Assembly: GCF_018588585.1 (NCBI RefSeq)
Contig: NZ_JAEUFG010000008.1
Span: 172,177-236,176 of the forward strand
Origin: Bacillus sp. SM2101
GTDB taxonomy: Bacteria > Bacillota > Bacilli > Bacillales > SM2101
Direction of reading: 5' to 3'
Length of the DNA: 64,000 nt
Made by a program: the position numbers and the translations under genes. Every line of letters begins with the position of its first letter. Within the stretch, counting starts at the first letter, position 1. Of this stretch, positions 19,498 to 27,909 are shown one piece after another. The notes under the pieces were generated by a model that was not told where the DNA came from, ran no database searches, and saw only the letters and a list, made by a program, of their open reading frames with translations.

Positions 19498-21102
19498 TTA
19501 AGTATTTTTAAATATATGGCTCCATGTCTTATTGTAAATAAGCTTTTTGAACCTGCTTTGTTCTTTTCTAATAACTACATCAAATGGCCTCATCATTTCA
19601 TAATCTTCATGCTCTAAAATGTGACAGTGCCAAACGAATCTACCCGTGTAAGGTGCAAACTTAGCAATAATGCGAGCGGTCTCACCATGGAAAACGTTAA
19701 TAACGTCCTTCCACCCGTGATCATTAGCTGCTGGGGGCATTCTTTCACTAATATATTTAATTTGTTTTGTTTTCTCGTAATGCTCAACATCAAATAGTTG
19801 TTTATCTAGTATTTGAAATTTCACAAGGTGTAAGTGAATCGGATGGCCCCCAGTTGTTGGGTTACTCAAGCTCCAAATCTCAATATCGTTTAATGCTGGT
19901 TTTTCTGTGATTGGATCATCCCAAGTTTTATAATCTAATAACCGAATTCTGCGGCCATATTGGTCGTCTTGGGCGATAAGCTCTAAATGTCTTGTTCTAA
20001 TTGCTTCTTGCTCTTTATAAAAATTGATGTCTGTTAATTTTGGTGGAATGGTACTAGTGTCATTGCTTAATAAAGGTAAGGTTACACGAAATTGCATTAT
20101 AAACCTCGTATTTGACCGATTAATTTCGGGATCTTCTGGGAATTCATCTTTCGCATCATTTATTAAGACAATTTTGTTGTACTTTTGTGAAGAGAAATCG
20201 ATAATGACATCAGCTCTTTCTGCAGGGCCGAGGATAATGCTTTTTATAGTAACAGGCTTTTCTAATAACCCTCCATCGGTACCGATTTGATAAAAAAGTT
20301 GATTAGAGTCAAGTCTTATTTTATAATAACGGGCGTTCGAGCCGTTGATAAGTCGGAAGCGATATTTTCGTGGTTCAACTTCTAAATATGGCCATACTTT
20401 TCCATTGACAAGAATATTTTCCCCCATGAATTTTGCAACAATTGAGGGGTAAATATTTGTAGGGTCATCTGCTTCTTTTTTTGGATAATATAAAGATCCG
20501 TCTTTATTAAATGTACGGTCTTGGAGCAATAATGGTATTTCATATTTATCTTTTGGCAGGTTTAATGACTGCTCATGTTTACTACGGATCAGATAGTAGC
20601 CGGCTAATCCCGCGTATATATTGAGTCTCGTTATACCGATAGCATGATCATGGTACCATAGCGTTGTGGCATCTTGTAGATTTTCATATTCATACACTTC
20701 TTGTTCAAAGAAAGGCCCCACTTGTTTAAATCCATTTGTAAACCAAGCATCTGGGTAACCATCGCTATCTGCAGGGGTTATTCCTCCATGTAGATGGACA
20801 ACTGTTCGAACTTCTGGAGTATCTTTTCCTGCGCCATGTACGGTTTTATCGATAGGCAAAAAATGCTTAGATGGTAAATCATTAATCCATTTTACTCTAA
20901 TTCTCTCACCTTTTGACACTTCGATCACTGGTCCAGGGTAAGTGTGTTCATATCCCCACACACGTGTTTTTGGCATTGAACTATGGAGGGACTGGTGAAA
21001 TTCTGTCATTGTTACCTCATAATATTTTATCCCATCCTTCACTCGAACTGGTTGTAATACTCTCGGTAATGGTAATTTATCGATAAATTTTAACAGATTC
21101 AT
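19498..21102 (-). CDS. cotA: multicopper oxidase, CotA-type spore laccase
   Basis: This laccase oxidises phenolic or bilirubin-like substrates and reduces O2 to water. In Bacillus CotA sits in the spore coat and makes brown pigment. All four copper-binding blocks are present: VVHLHGGITP (about residue 104), TLWYHDHAIGITRL (about 147), HPIHLHLVKFQ (about 420) and FVWHCHILEHEDYEMMRP (about 490). The 534 residues and the opening KFIDKLPLPRVLQPV match CotA closely, and like CotA it has no signal peptide. AAGGTG lies before the ATG. The gene is monocistronic. I found no certain sigma-K promoter. Confidence 0.92.
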   Translation of the reverse strand: MNLLKFIDKLPLPRVLQPVRVKDGIKYYEVTMTEFHQSLHSSMPKTRVWGYEHTYPGPVIEVSKGERIRVKWINDLPSKHFLPIDKTVHGAGKDTPEVRTVVHLHGGITPADSDGYPDAWFTNGFKQVGPFFEQEVYEYENLQDATTLWYHDHAIGITRLNIYAGLAGYYLIRSKHEQSLNLPKDKYEIPLLLQDRTFNKDGSLYYPKKEADDPTNIYPSIVAKFMGENILVNGKVWPYLEVEPRKYRFRLINGSNARYYKIRLDSNQLFYQIGTDGGLLEKPVTIKSIILGPAERADVIIDFSSQKYNKIVLINDAKDEFPEDPEINRSNTRFIMQFRVTLPLLSNDTSTIPPKLTDINFYKEQEAIRTRHLELIAQDDQYGRRIRLLDYKTWDDPITEKPALNDIEIWSLSNPTTGGHPIHLHLVKFQILDKQLFDVEHYEKTKQIKYISERMPPAANDHGWKDVINVFHGETARIIAKFAPYTGRFVWHCHILEHEDYEMMRPFDVVIRKEQSRFKKLIYNKTWSHIFKNT

Positions 21103-21345
21103 CGCATCTTCACCTTTTCTATAAATAATTACTATTATAGTCTATTTTAAAAATAACGTAGTCATGAATGAAAAAATGGATGCGCAGAAGTAACTATACA
21201 AGGTTAAGCATGGAGAAGTGTTTTAATTATAGCTTAGATGTTTATTGTTGCGGAGTCATGTGAGGTTAGGTAGATTAAGCTTTATAGCTCTATCAAGGTT
21301 GACCTTTTTAGACAGGTAGAGTTGAGTTTCCACCTGTCTATGATT

Positions 21346-21485
21346 AAGGCTCATTTCTGAATTTTTGTTGCTTTTTTCACTTACATTTGAGTAACTGATT
21401 TGTGTATTATTTGATTTTTATTGTCAGATACCACGAACCCTCATTGTGTAAGTTTTTTTTCTTCAAATGCGTAAAAGCCTTCATT
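21346..21485 (+). repeat. dispersed MITE-like repeat, copy D
   Basis: The left end AAGGCTCATTTCTGAA and TTTTGTTGCTTTTTTCAC, a weak core GATACCACGAACCC, and the right end AAATGCGTAAAAGCCTTC match the repeat family. The 446-base gap between the SDR gene and cotA also has a 9-bp inverted repeat, TAGACAGGT (21309-21317) with ACCTGTCTA (21332-21340). There is no gene. Confidence 0.55.
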
Positions 21486-21548
21486 AATTATTTTAATTAT
21501 AACAAGTTGAACCTATTACTGATGGTTGTTTTTTCACCTTACATCTTG

Positions 21549-22403
21549 TTATTTTCCTAACATTTGTTTTACAACATCTTTTGTTTGAAGTAGGCCAGTT
21601 GGATCTTCTTTTGTTTTATACTGGCAAAATTTTTCAGACCAGTCTGATGTTCTTACCCTTAAAGGTAGCGGATTCGTACTTAGTTGAGATAGGATCACAT
21701 TTGCAACTTCTGATGGGGTTTGATAAATATTATCTGATCGATTTGTCCTTGAGCCCATATAGTCATTAACAACTTGTTCAAAATCATCCTTAGGGAAGCC
21801 ACCTCCACTAGAGACACCAGCAAGAACACTGTTAGCAAATTCAGATGAAATACCACCTGGCTCAACAATCATGAACTCGACTCCAAAATAAGGAGTTACA
21901 TAAGTAGCAAGGCTCTCATAGTAGCCTTCAAGAGCAAACTTTGTCGCACAGTATATTTCATTTAGTGGTTGTCCAACTAAACCACCAACCGATGAAATTG
22001 CTACAATTCTTCCTTTTTTCTTCTCACGCATATAAGGAAGTACAGCTTTTGTACAACGAATTGCACCGAATGTATTTATATCAAATACATTGATATATTC
22101 CTCTTCAGAAGATTGTTCAGTCGTTTTGATATATCCAATTCCTGCATTATTTACTAATAAGTCAATATGTCCTTCTTGATTAATTACAGTTTGAATAGCT
22201 TGATCTACTGAATCTTGTGACTGGACATCTAACTGCAATAACTCAACTTCTAAACCTGATTGTTGTAATTCTTTAATAGGTTGACCCTTCTCTAAATTTC
22301 TCATTGTTGCGTAGACCTTCCAGCCTTCATTTGCCAACTTTTCTGTTAATGAAAGGCCAAGACCAGTCGAGGTTCCTGTTATTACTGCAATTTGTTTTTC
22401 CAT
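21549..22403 (-). CDS. SDR family oxidoreductase (retinol-dehydrogenase-like)
   Basis: This classical short-chain dehydrogenase has 284 residues. TGTSTGLG lies at 9-16, NNAG at about 86, and the Ser/YCATK catalytic set at about 138 and 152-156 (SSVGGLVGQPLNEIYCATKF). The C-terminal extension of about 40 residues and EPGGISSEFANS are typical of the retinol-dehydrogenase-like bacterial group. The substrate is unknown. AAGGATG precedes the ATG. It stands alone between the attenuator region and cotA. Confidence 0.88.
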   Translation of the reverse strand: MEKQIAVITGTSTGLGLSLTEKLANEGWKVYATMRNLEKGQPIKELQQSGLEVELLQLDVQSQDSVDQAIQTVINQEGHIDLLVNNAGIGYIKTTEQSSEEEYINVFDINTFGAIRCTKAVLPYMREKKKGRIVAISSVGGLVGQPLNEIYCATKFALEGYYESLATYVTPYFGVEFMIVEPGGISSEFANSVLAGVSSGGGFPKDDFEQVVNDYMGSRTNRSDNIYQTPSEVANVILSQLSTNPLPLRVRTSDWSEKFCQYKTKEDPTGLLQTKDVVKQMLGK

Positions 22404-23033
22404 TATTCATCCTTCTTTCTAATTTATTAACTAACTTGTACTGTCCTAGTAATGTAAATGAGGGATTAGCAATACATTCAGATATTGGACATCAATGCTT
22501 AGCTTATACTGACGTGGATATTTTAATTACATCCGTTTATTCTGTACATAATAAAATACTTATATAATTTATCATGGCATATTGTCCTTTCCACATTAGA
22601 CATACGCATATTCTTTTGCTAAGGCTGTGTTTCTTGTTAATAAATAATCACGTTTTTAACAATAGTTTCGCGTCCTCTCTTATAAAATGATGAGAATTTC
22701 AGAAACCATTGCTTTGTCAATTTGTATTTATAACAAGATAGCTTACTAAAAGAGTCTTTTATTATAAAGAAGCATTGCTAATCAAGCTGATTATAAATAT
22801 TAGAGTATACTCTAAGTCAAGAAGAATAAGCTAAAAAATCATTTTATAAAGTGTAGGTATGTTTATGGTTAAGTGGATATAAATTAATTTCGTGAAAGAA
22901 AGTAGAACTTCATAATAGGATAATAGCCTGTTTAACAAATGAAAGGATTATTTTTTTATATCTTGGATATATGAACTCTTTCCACACTCATTGGTGATAT
23001 GTATTAAATAGTACTAGTCTCAGACTTCAACGG
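22404..23033. other. spacer upstream of the attenuator
   Basis: This 630-base stretch is AT-rich with many stops in all frames. I found no gene, repeat copy or convincing hairpin. Everything legible starts at the promoter at 23034. Confidence 0.35.
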
Positions 23034-23062
23034 TTGATTTATTCTATTGTAATTGTTATAAT
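23034..23062 (+). promoter_or_regulatory. sigma-A promoter of the leader / GTPase operon
   Basis: TTGATT at 23034-23039 and TATAAT at 23057-23062 are separated by 17 bases. This near-consensus promoter would start transcription about 25 bases before the leader-peptide ORF. Confidence 0.75.
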
Positions 23063-23097
23063 TTTCTTATTATTATAGAAGGGAGTGAGAGTTAACG

Positions 23098-23169
23098 ATG
23101 ACTAATTTAATGAGGATAACCTTGGGAATTACTTGTATTACCTCTCACTCATGCGGAATAAATCATTAG
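23098..23169 (+). CDS. leader peptide of a transcription attenuator
   Basis: This 23-codon ORF has a strong GGGAGTGAG site and begins MTNLMRITLGITC. It is closely followed by a terminator and then by a GTPase gene. The first seven residues resemble the macrolide-responsive ErmD leader (MTHSMRL, from memory), whose Met-Arg-Leu triplet is the stalling site. The site itself can pair with the ORF: GAGTGAGAG (23083-23091) is the exact complement of CTCTCACTC (23142-23150). Codons 6-9 contain GATAACCTTG (23115-23124), the exact complement of CAAGGTTATC (23317-23326) inside the terminator. These features mark a ribosome-sensing attenuator. The inducing drug is inference. Confidence 0.75.
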   Translation: MTNLMRITLGITCITSHSCGINH

Positions 23170-23313
23170 CTTGTTTTTTAATATGTGGTAGAAATGAGTA
23201 TGGTGTGAGTATGGATTTTTAAGAAAGCTGTTATGAGTCGATTTGGTGTTCGTACGAAGAAGATTAGTATCAAAGAGTAGTAACAGTGACTATGAGAAGA
23301 ATGAGTTTTGAAG

Positions 23314-23350
23314 CCACAAGGTTATCTGATATAGCCCTGTGGTTTTTTTT
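23314..23350 (+). terminator. attenuator terminator
   Basis: CCACAAGG (23314-23321) pairs with CCCTGTGG (23335-23342) with one mismatch, followed by eight Ts. It lies between the leader ORF and the GTPase gene. Its 5' arm overlaps the 10 bases complementary to the leader ORF, so terminator and antiterminator are mutually exclusive. Confidence 0.85.
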
Positions 23351-23441
23351 ATGCACTCATAAAACAGTAAATACTTTAGCTTCATTTCCAGTTATTCCTC
23401 AATAATATTAGTCAAACCAATTTTAAATGGAGGAAAAAAGA

Positions 23442-24506
23442 ATGGAGTTATATTCACATGGGTGGAATCCTTATTTTGAGAAGCAGCTTAAAGATTTGAA
23501 ACAAGAAGGTCATCAAGTAGCGAGAATCGTAAAGAAAAATAAAGATCATTATTTAATTGCAGTTAACGGACAACCTATTACAGCAAAAATTTCTGGTAAG
23601 TTTAGATATAATGCTAAACTTACAAAAGATTTTCCTGTTGTTGGTGATTGGGTTATGTATGAAATGAAATTTGATAATGACAACCATGCTTTCATTCATC
23701 GAGTTTTAACAAGAGAGAATGCATACGAAAGAAAACTCCCCATCTCAGGAGGAAGAAAGATAAATAATGGTTTGATTGAAGGGGGAAGAACTGAAGAACA
23801 AGTTATTGCGTCAAATATAGATACTGCATTTATTGTGATGGGGCTAGACGGAAATTTTGACATTCGCAAAGTGGAACGGTTTTTATCGCTCATTTATCAG
23901 AGTGGAATACAACCAGTAATTATCTTAAATAAAATAGATTTGTGTACAGACATTCATCAAATTAAAGAACAATTAAATGAAATAGATAACGAAGTCCCAG
24001 TTCATTATGTTAGTGCTGAAAAAGATATTAATATGGATGTTTTTTTTGAATATGTTAAGTTCGGAAAAACAGTTATTTTACTTGGATCTTCAGGAGTTGG
24101 AAAGTCGACAATAACGAACTTCTTGGTGGGGGAAGAAAAGCAACAAAAACAAGCTATAAGTTCAACATCAGGCAAAGGAAAGCATACAACAACTAGTGTA
24201 GAGCTTATCCCTCTGCCGGCATGTGGGATGATTGTTGATACTCCTGGTGTTAGAGAAGTACAGCTTTGGGGAGATGAAGATATTCTTGAACAAAGTTTTA
24301 AGGATGTAAGGGAATTAAGTACCTATTGCAAGTATAGAAATTGTCAACATAGAAAAGAACCTGGATGTGCCATTCTAACAGCGATTGAGAAGGGAAGTTT
24401 AAGTCGAAAAAGAGTGGATAGTTACGAAAAGCAACTACTAGAGTTACAAAGACTAGCTATAAAGAGAAGAAACTTTGAGAAGAAAATAAATAACAAAAGA
24501 AAATGA
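23442..24506 (+). CDS. RsgA-like circularly permuted GTPase
   Basis: This GTPase of 354 residues belongs to the RsgA/YloQ family that acts on the small ribosomal subunit. The order is an N-terminal OB-fold (about 20-105), G4 NKID (about 162) before G1 GSSGVGKST (about 213), G3 DTPG (about 266), and a zinc motif C-x4-C-x-H-x5-C (CKYRNCQHRKEPGC, about 293-306). This circularly permuted order defines the family. Housekeeping rsgA normally sits next to prpC/prkC and rpe, so this is probably a paralogue. Its transcript is preceded by a leader-peptide attenuator, which suggests induction when ribosomes are blocked. ATG 23442 has GGAGG at the right distance; ATG 23427 would overlap that site. Confidence 0.88.
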   Translation: MELYSHGWNPYFEKQLKDLKQEGHQVARIVKKNKDHYLIAVNGQPITAKISGKFRYNAKLTKDFPVVGDWVMYEMKFDNDNHAFIHRVLTRENAYERKLPISGGRKINNGLIEGGRTEEQVIASNIDTAFIVMGLDGNFDIRKVERFLSLIYQSGIQPVIILNKIDLCTDIHQIKEQLNEIDNEVPVHYVSAEKDINMDVFFEYVKFGKTVILLGSSGVGKSTITNFLVGEEKQQKQAISSTSGKGKHTTTSVELIPLPACGMIVDTPGVREVQLWGDEDILEQSFKDVRELSTYCKYRNCQHRKEPGCAILTAIEKGSLSRKRVDSYEKQLLELQRLAIKRRNFEKKINNKRK

Positions 24507-24519
24507 GGAGCCTTTTATT

Positions 24520-25539
24520 ATGATGAAAGTTAAATATCTTTTTATTAATGTAGATTTGGCAGAGATGTTAGTGCAATACTGGAAAAATGATATAGGTTCA
24601 ATAGCTGCTTTCAGAATATCCTCTAATGCTATTTACAAGTTTAAATACAAAGGTGAGACAAGGTTTTTAAGATTTTCACCAAAAACCGAAAAGTGTAGAG
24701 AGAACACTCTAGCAGAGCTTGAATTTATTAATTACTTACGTAGTAAGCGATACGATGCATTAGAGGTCGTAAATGCAAAAAATGGTGAGGATCTTATTGA
24801 GGCACAAACTCCTTGGGGTGTTTATTATGCTTCTGTATTTAAACGAGTTGCAGGTGTACCTATAAATAAAACTGATTTTAGTAATTATGTCTTATTTAGC
24901 TATGGTAAAGCATTAGGGAAGCTTCATCAGTTAGCTTGTGATTATAAGCCAATAAGGAACAGGCGCAGGTCGTATAGTGATGTGTTAAATTGGATAGATA
25001 ATACGTTGAGTCATTTTCCAAACGAAACTGCAGCTAAGGTGGAAACAGCTATGCTTAAGCAATATTTTAAAACGATTCCTTTAACAAAACACAACTTTGG
25101 TTTAGTTCATTATGACTTTGAATACGATAATGTTTTCTACGATGGGCCTTCAGAATCTTGTCAAATCATCGATTTTGACGATGCTATGTATCACTGGTAT
25201 GTGATGGATATAGTTCAAGCTCTTGATAGTTTAAAAGAATGTATGTCTAGTGACAACTATCAGGTGAAGAAGAAACGGTTTTTGGAAGGGTATCTTACTG
25301 AATATGAAATCTCAGAAGATATGATGTCAATCATTCCTGCATGTAAACGTTTTGCTAACTTATATGGGTATGTACGTGTCTTACGATCACTAGATGAACA
25401 GTGGAATCATGAACCACAGTGGCTAATGAAGCTGAGGAAAAATTTATGCAAATCTATGAAGATTAATTCATCATACTTTGGAACAGAAATAAAACAAGTG
25501 GGGAGCATTGGTATTGCAGATCAAAGTATCAGGCTATAA
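24520..25539 (+). CDS. APH-fold phosphotransferase
   Basis: This kinase of about 339 residues has the aminoglycoside/choline-kinase fold. The catalytic loop is VHYDFEYDN (about residues 195-203), with the HxD aspartate and a metal-binding Asn, followed by the DFG-equivalent IIDFDDA (about 216). A nucleotide-loop region precedes FLRFSPK (about 50), with a probable ATP-binding lysine. The substrate could be an antibiotic, a sugar, homoserine or another small alcohol; the sequence alone does not decide. It starts 13 bases after the RsgA-like gene, with GGAG between, and so shares the attenuator. That pairing makes drug modification a reasonable hypothesis. Confidence 0.8.
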   Translation: MMKVKYLFINVDLAEMLVQYWKNDIGSIAAFRISSNAIYKFKYKGETRFLRFSPKTEKCRENTLAELEFINYLRSKRYDALEVVNAKNGEDLIEAQTPWGVYYASVFKRVAGVPINKTDFSNYVLFSYGKALGKLHQLACDYKPIRNRRRSYSDVLNWIDNTLSHFPNETAAKVETAMLKQYFKTIPLTKHNFGLVHYDFEYDNVFYDGPSESCQIIDFDDAMYHWYVMDIVQALDSLKECMSSDNYQVKKKRFLEGYLTEYEISEDMMSIIPACKRFANLYGYVRVLRSLDEQWNHEPQWLMKLRKNLCKSMKINSSYFGTEIKQVGSIGIADQSIRL

Positions 25540-25629
25540 CAATTTAATATTCAGAAAATTATTTACAATACTTCATGAATCAATTAGACTAAAACTTGTA
25601 TAAATTAACAATTTTTTGGAGGTGGAAAT

Positions 25630-26106
25630 ATGCAAAACAAAGACCATATGAAGCCCGTACTTATTGAACATGAAGAAATAAAGCTTATAGGAATTCCGTG
25701 TATAAGCTTAAAGGACATGAAGAGTAAATATGAAAATGCAAAGGAAAGCTTGTTTGCTATATCTCAGCATTTGCCACAAGTTGTGAACGAGCGGATTCAT
25801 TACGGAATTTGGCCAATAACAGAATTACAGGATCATCCTGAAACACATGCATATATTCTCTGTGTTGAAGTAAAATCTTATGATGGCATACCTGAGTGGT
25901 TTACGAAAATCGCTCTACCTAAGCAAAGCTGTGTTGTAGTAGCAAACAACGATCATGATTTTAATGCTGCGGGAGAAGCACTTTATTCTTTTGTAGAAAA
26001 AAATAACCTAGAGTTAAGCTCTAACGGTCGAGAGTATCGAATTTGTGAAAAATACGACTATGATGTAGATGGGTATGTACGATATTCGCTTCCAATTGTT
26101 TCATAA
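25630..26106 (+). CDS. GyrI-like / effector-binding domain protein
   Basis: This single-domain protein of 158 residues resembles the GyrI-like/AraC effector-binding fold, which binds small, often cationic drugs. Supporting segments are KLIGIPCISL at the start, YGIWPITEL, YILCVEVKSYDGIPEWF TKIALPKQSCVVV and the C-terminal YDVDGYVRYSLPI. It has no DNA-binding domain, so it may be a stand-alone drug-binding or hydrolysing protein as described for some family members. GGAGGTGG precedes the ATG. It lies 90 bases after the phosphotransferase and may be read from the same promoter. A terminator follows. Confidence 0.75.
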   Translation: MQNKDHMKPVLIEHEEIKLIGIPCISLKDMKSKYENAKESLFAISQHLPQVVNERIHYGIWPITELQDHPETHAYILCVEVKSYDGIPEWFTKIALPKQSCVVVANNDHDFNAAGEALYSFVEKNNLELSSNGREYRICEKYDYDVDGYVRYSLPIVS

Positions 26107-26139
26107 TCTAAGCTACTATTTGTATAATTGTTAGAAAAT

Positions 26140-26165
26140 AAAAGGGCTAAAAACGAGCCCTTTTA
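26140..26165 (+). terminator. terminator after the GyrI-like gene
   Basis: A perfect 9-bp stem of AAAAGGGCT and AGCCCTTTT with a 7-base loop, running into TTATTATT. Confidence 0.9.
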
Positions 26166-26348
26166 TTATTTGGTTTTTTCTAGTTGAAGTTAGCTTTTAA
26201 CCTCTTCTTTTTAACCCTATAGGAATGAGAAAATAGTATCGTTGTTCAATTGTTAAATAAGAATAATAGAATGTAAACGTATTTTTTTGTTTTGGAGCAG
26301 TACTCAATTATAATTTTAATATGAGATTTGATGTCTTTAGGAGAAGGA

Positions 26349-27064
26349 ATGAGCATGCCCAATAAAACTGCTGAAACGTTCAATCTTTTAGCTAACACAT
26401 ACGCAGAGAATGTTGATAATGACAGTCCTTATAACGCTTTTTATGAGCGACCAGCAATGATGGAATTGTTGCCAAAACACTTACATCATAACAATGTTCT
26501 TGATGCTGGCTGTGCAGCTGGCTCGTATTCAGAGGCATTAGTTAAACGAGGAGCTAGTGTAACAGGAATAGATATAAGCCCTCGTATGGTTGAAGTAGCT
26601 AAGCAAAGGCTAAATAATAAAGCAAGTATATTGTGTCAAGATCTCGAAAAGTGCTTGCCATTTGAACATGATGAATTTGATGTTATTGTTTCTTCATTAA
26701 CACTTCATTATATTAAAGACTGGGAATTCACATTTAGTGAGTTTAATAGAGTATTAAAGCCTCATGGAACTTTGTTATTTTCAGTTCTACCACTTCTTCT
26801 ATGTTAAAAAATTTTACCGTATCAGCTATAATTTGCTGTAAAGGTCTACCGCGATATTTGTACCTCAATTGCAATCTTTTGTTTTCTCCATATATCAGAT
26901 ATCACCCGCTGCTCAAAATAGTCCTCACATTTGAAATGAGTAAATTCCATAAAAGGATGGTGTAACCTCAACCGTTGGAAATAATGAAAAAAGATTATCA
27001 TGATGCATTTAAGTATTTAATGAAAAATCCTCACTTTATCATTTTTAAAGTCGTATCAAAATAG
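26349..27064 (+). pseudogene. SAM-dependent methyltransferase broken by an internal inversion
   Basis: The forward reading gives a class I methyltransferase start: VLDAGCAAGSYSEALVKRGA (motif I), GIDISPRMVEVA, and LTLHYIKDW to GTLLFSV. It then ends in a false tail at 26807. The missing middle is on the opposite strand: reading 26962 down to 26787 gives HHPFMEFTHFKCEDYF, DIWRKQK and, after a one-base frameshift, YRGRPLQQIIADTVKFF and EEVV. The forward strand resumes at 26964 with EPQPLEIMKKDYHDAF and VVSK plus stop at 27064. So 176 bases are inverted inside the gene. The start at 26349 follows AGGAGAAGG; 26355 is also possible. The shifted middle suggests a dead gene. Confidence 0.85.
26787..26962 (-). 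other. inverted segment inside the methyltransferase gene
   Basis: Flipping these bases restores the reading order of the methyltransferase C-terminal half, from GTLLFSV into HHPFME and from EEVV into EPQPLE. The two junctions, read after restoring, show short imperfect inverted sequences (GTTCACCA and TGGTAGAAC), which may have mediated the event. Confidence 0.8.
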
Positions 27065-27909
27065 TGAGTACATTGAGAACTAGAATTGAGGAAAATATTG
27101 AATGATTTAAGATTCACCTGTTAATCAAAAGCCCTTTGTATGCTTTTTACATAAACGGATTTGTAAATCAGGGAAGTAATAGGAATAATATTATGTCGCT
27201 TTTCTTGATGGAAAAGCGTTTTTTATGCTTTGTTAAATTTTATTGATATCAAAGTTTCATTTTTCGTTTCTCCTCGTATTTTATTGTATTATATTGGGGG
27301 TTTAAATTTCAAAATGATTAATCAAGGTTTAAATATTGAAAGTAAAGCATGATAAAAAAGTCTCATAATCATAAATCAGTATTTATTAAATGAGCTTATT
27401 TGTCTAAAAAACTCGAATTTTTTTACTAGATATAGCTTCGTTATTATGTCATTATTATGAATAATAAGTTATTTACTCAAGAGTAAGTAGGATTGTTTCT
27501 AATTATTAAAAATCACCTATCTCGTTACCTACAAATATATTAACTTCAACCATTATAACATCTATTCTCCAACTTTGATTTACGCTCTTTTCGTAACCGT
27601 TGTTACTATTTTTTTAAATGGACAATATGATGAGTATTATTAGAGCTTAATAATTGTAATAGTAGAAAAGATGCCCCAAACACTAGATGTATGTGTACTT
27701 TTATCTAAGAAATCTGTAACAACAACCGATATGAAAACAGACTGGATTTAAGTAGGACTTACGCAGATGAATCTTCTAAACGCTAATGATGACTACTAAT
27801 TAGTTTGTGTGGTTTTTGTCGCTTTTTAAGAAAATTTCTTATATAACTGATAATTCCGAATAACGACACGTATTGACAAGGTAATTATTTATGTAAAGGG
27901 GGAAAAAGG
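27065..27909. repeat. long spacer with MITE-like repeat copy E
   Basis: The 845-base gap holds one dispersed repeat at about 27581-27745: left end ACGCTCTTTTCGTAAC, core GAAAAGATGCCCCAAAC and right part AACAACCGATATGAAAACAG. The part from 27065 to 27580 is AT-rich with no gene I can support. A short AAAAGC/GCTTTT-type hairpin is visible near 27195-27225. Confidence 0.5.

Noticed and set aside
23233..23280. 15-codon ORF MSRFGVRTKKISIKE between the leader and terminator
   Set aside because: No clear ribosome site precedes it. It may simply be part of the folded leader, so it is not called as a second leader peptide.
26780..26807. LPLLLC tail of the forward methyltransferase frame as a natural C-terminus
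   Set aside because: The bases are the reverse complement of the gene's own later part (EEVV region), so this tail is produced by the inversion.
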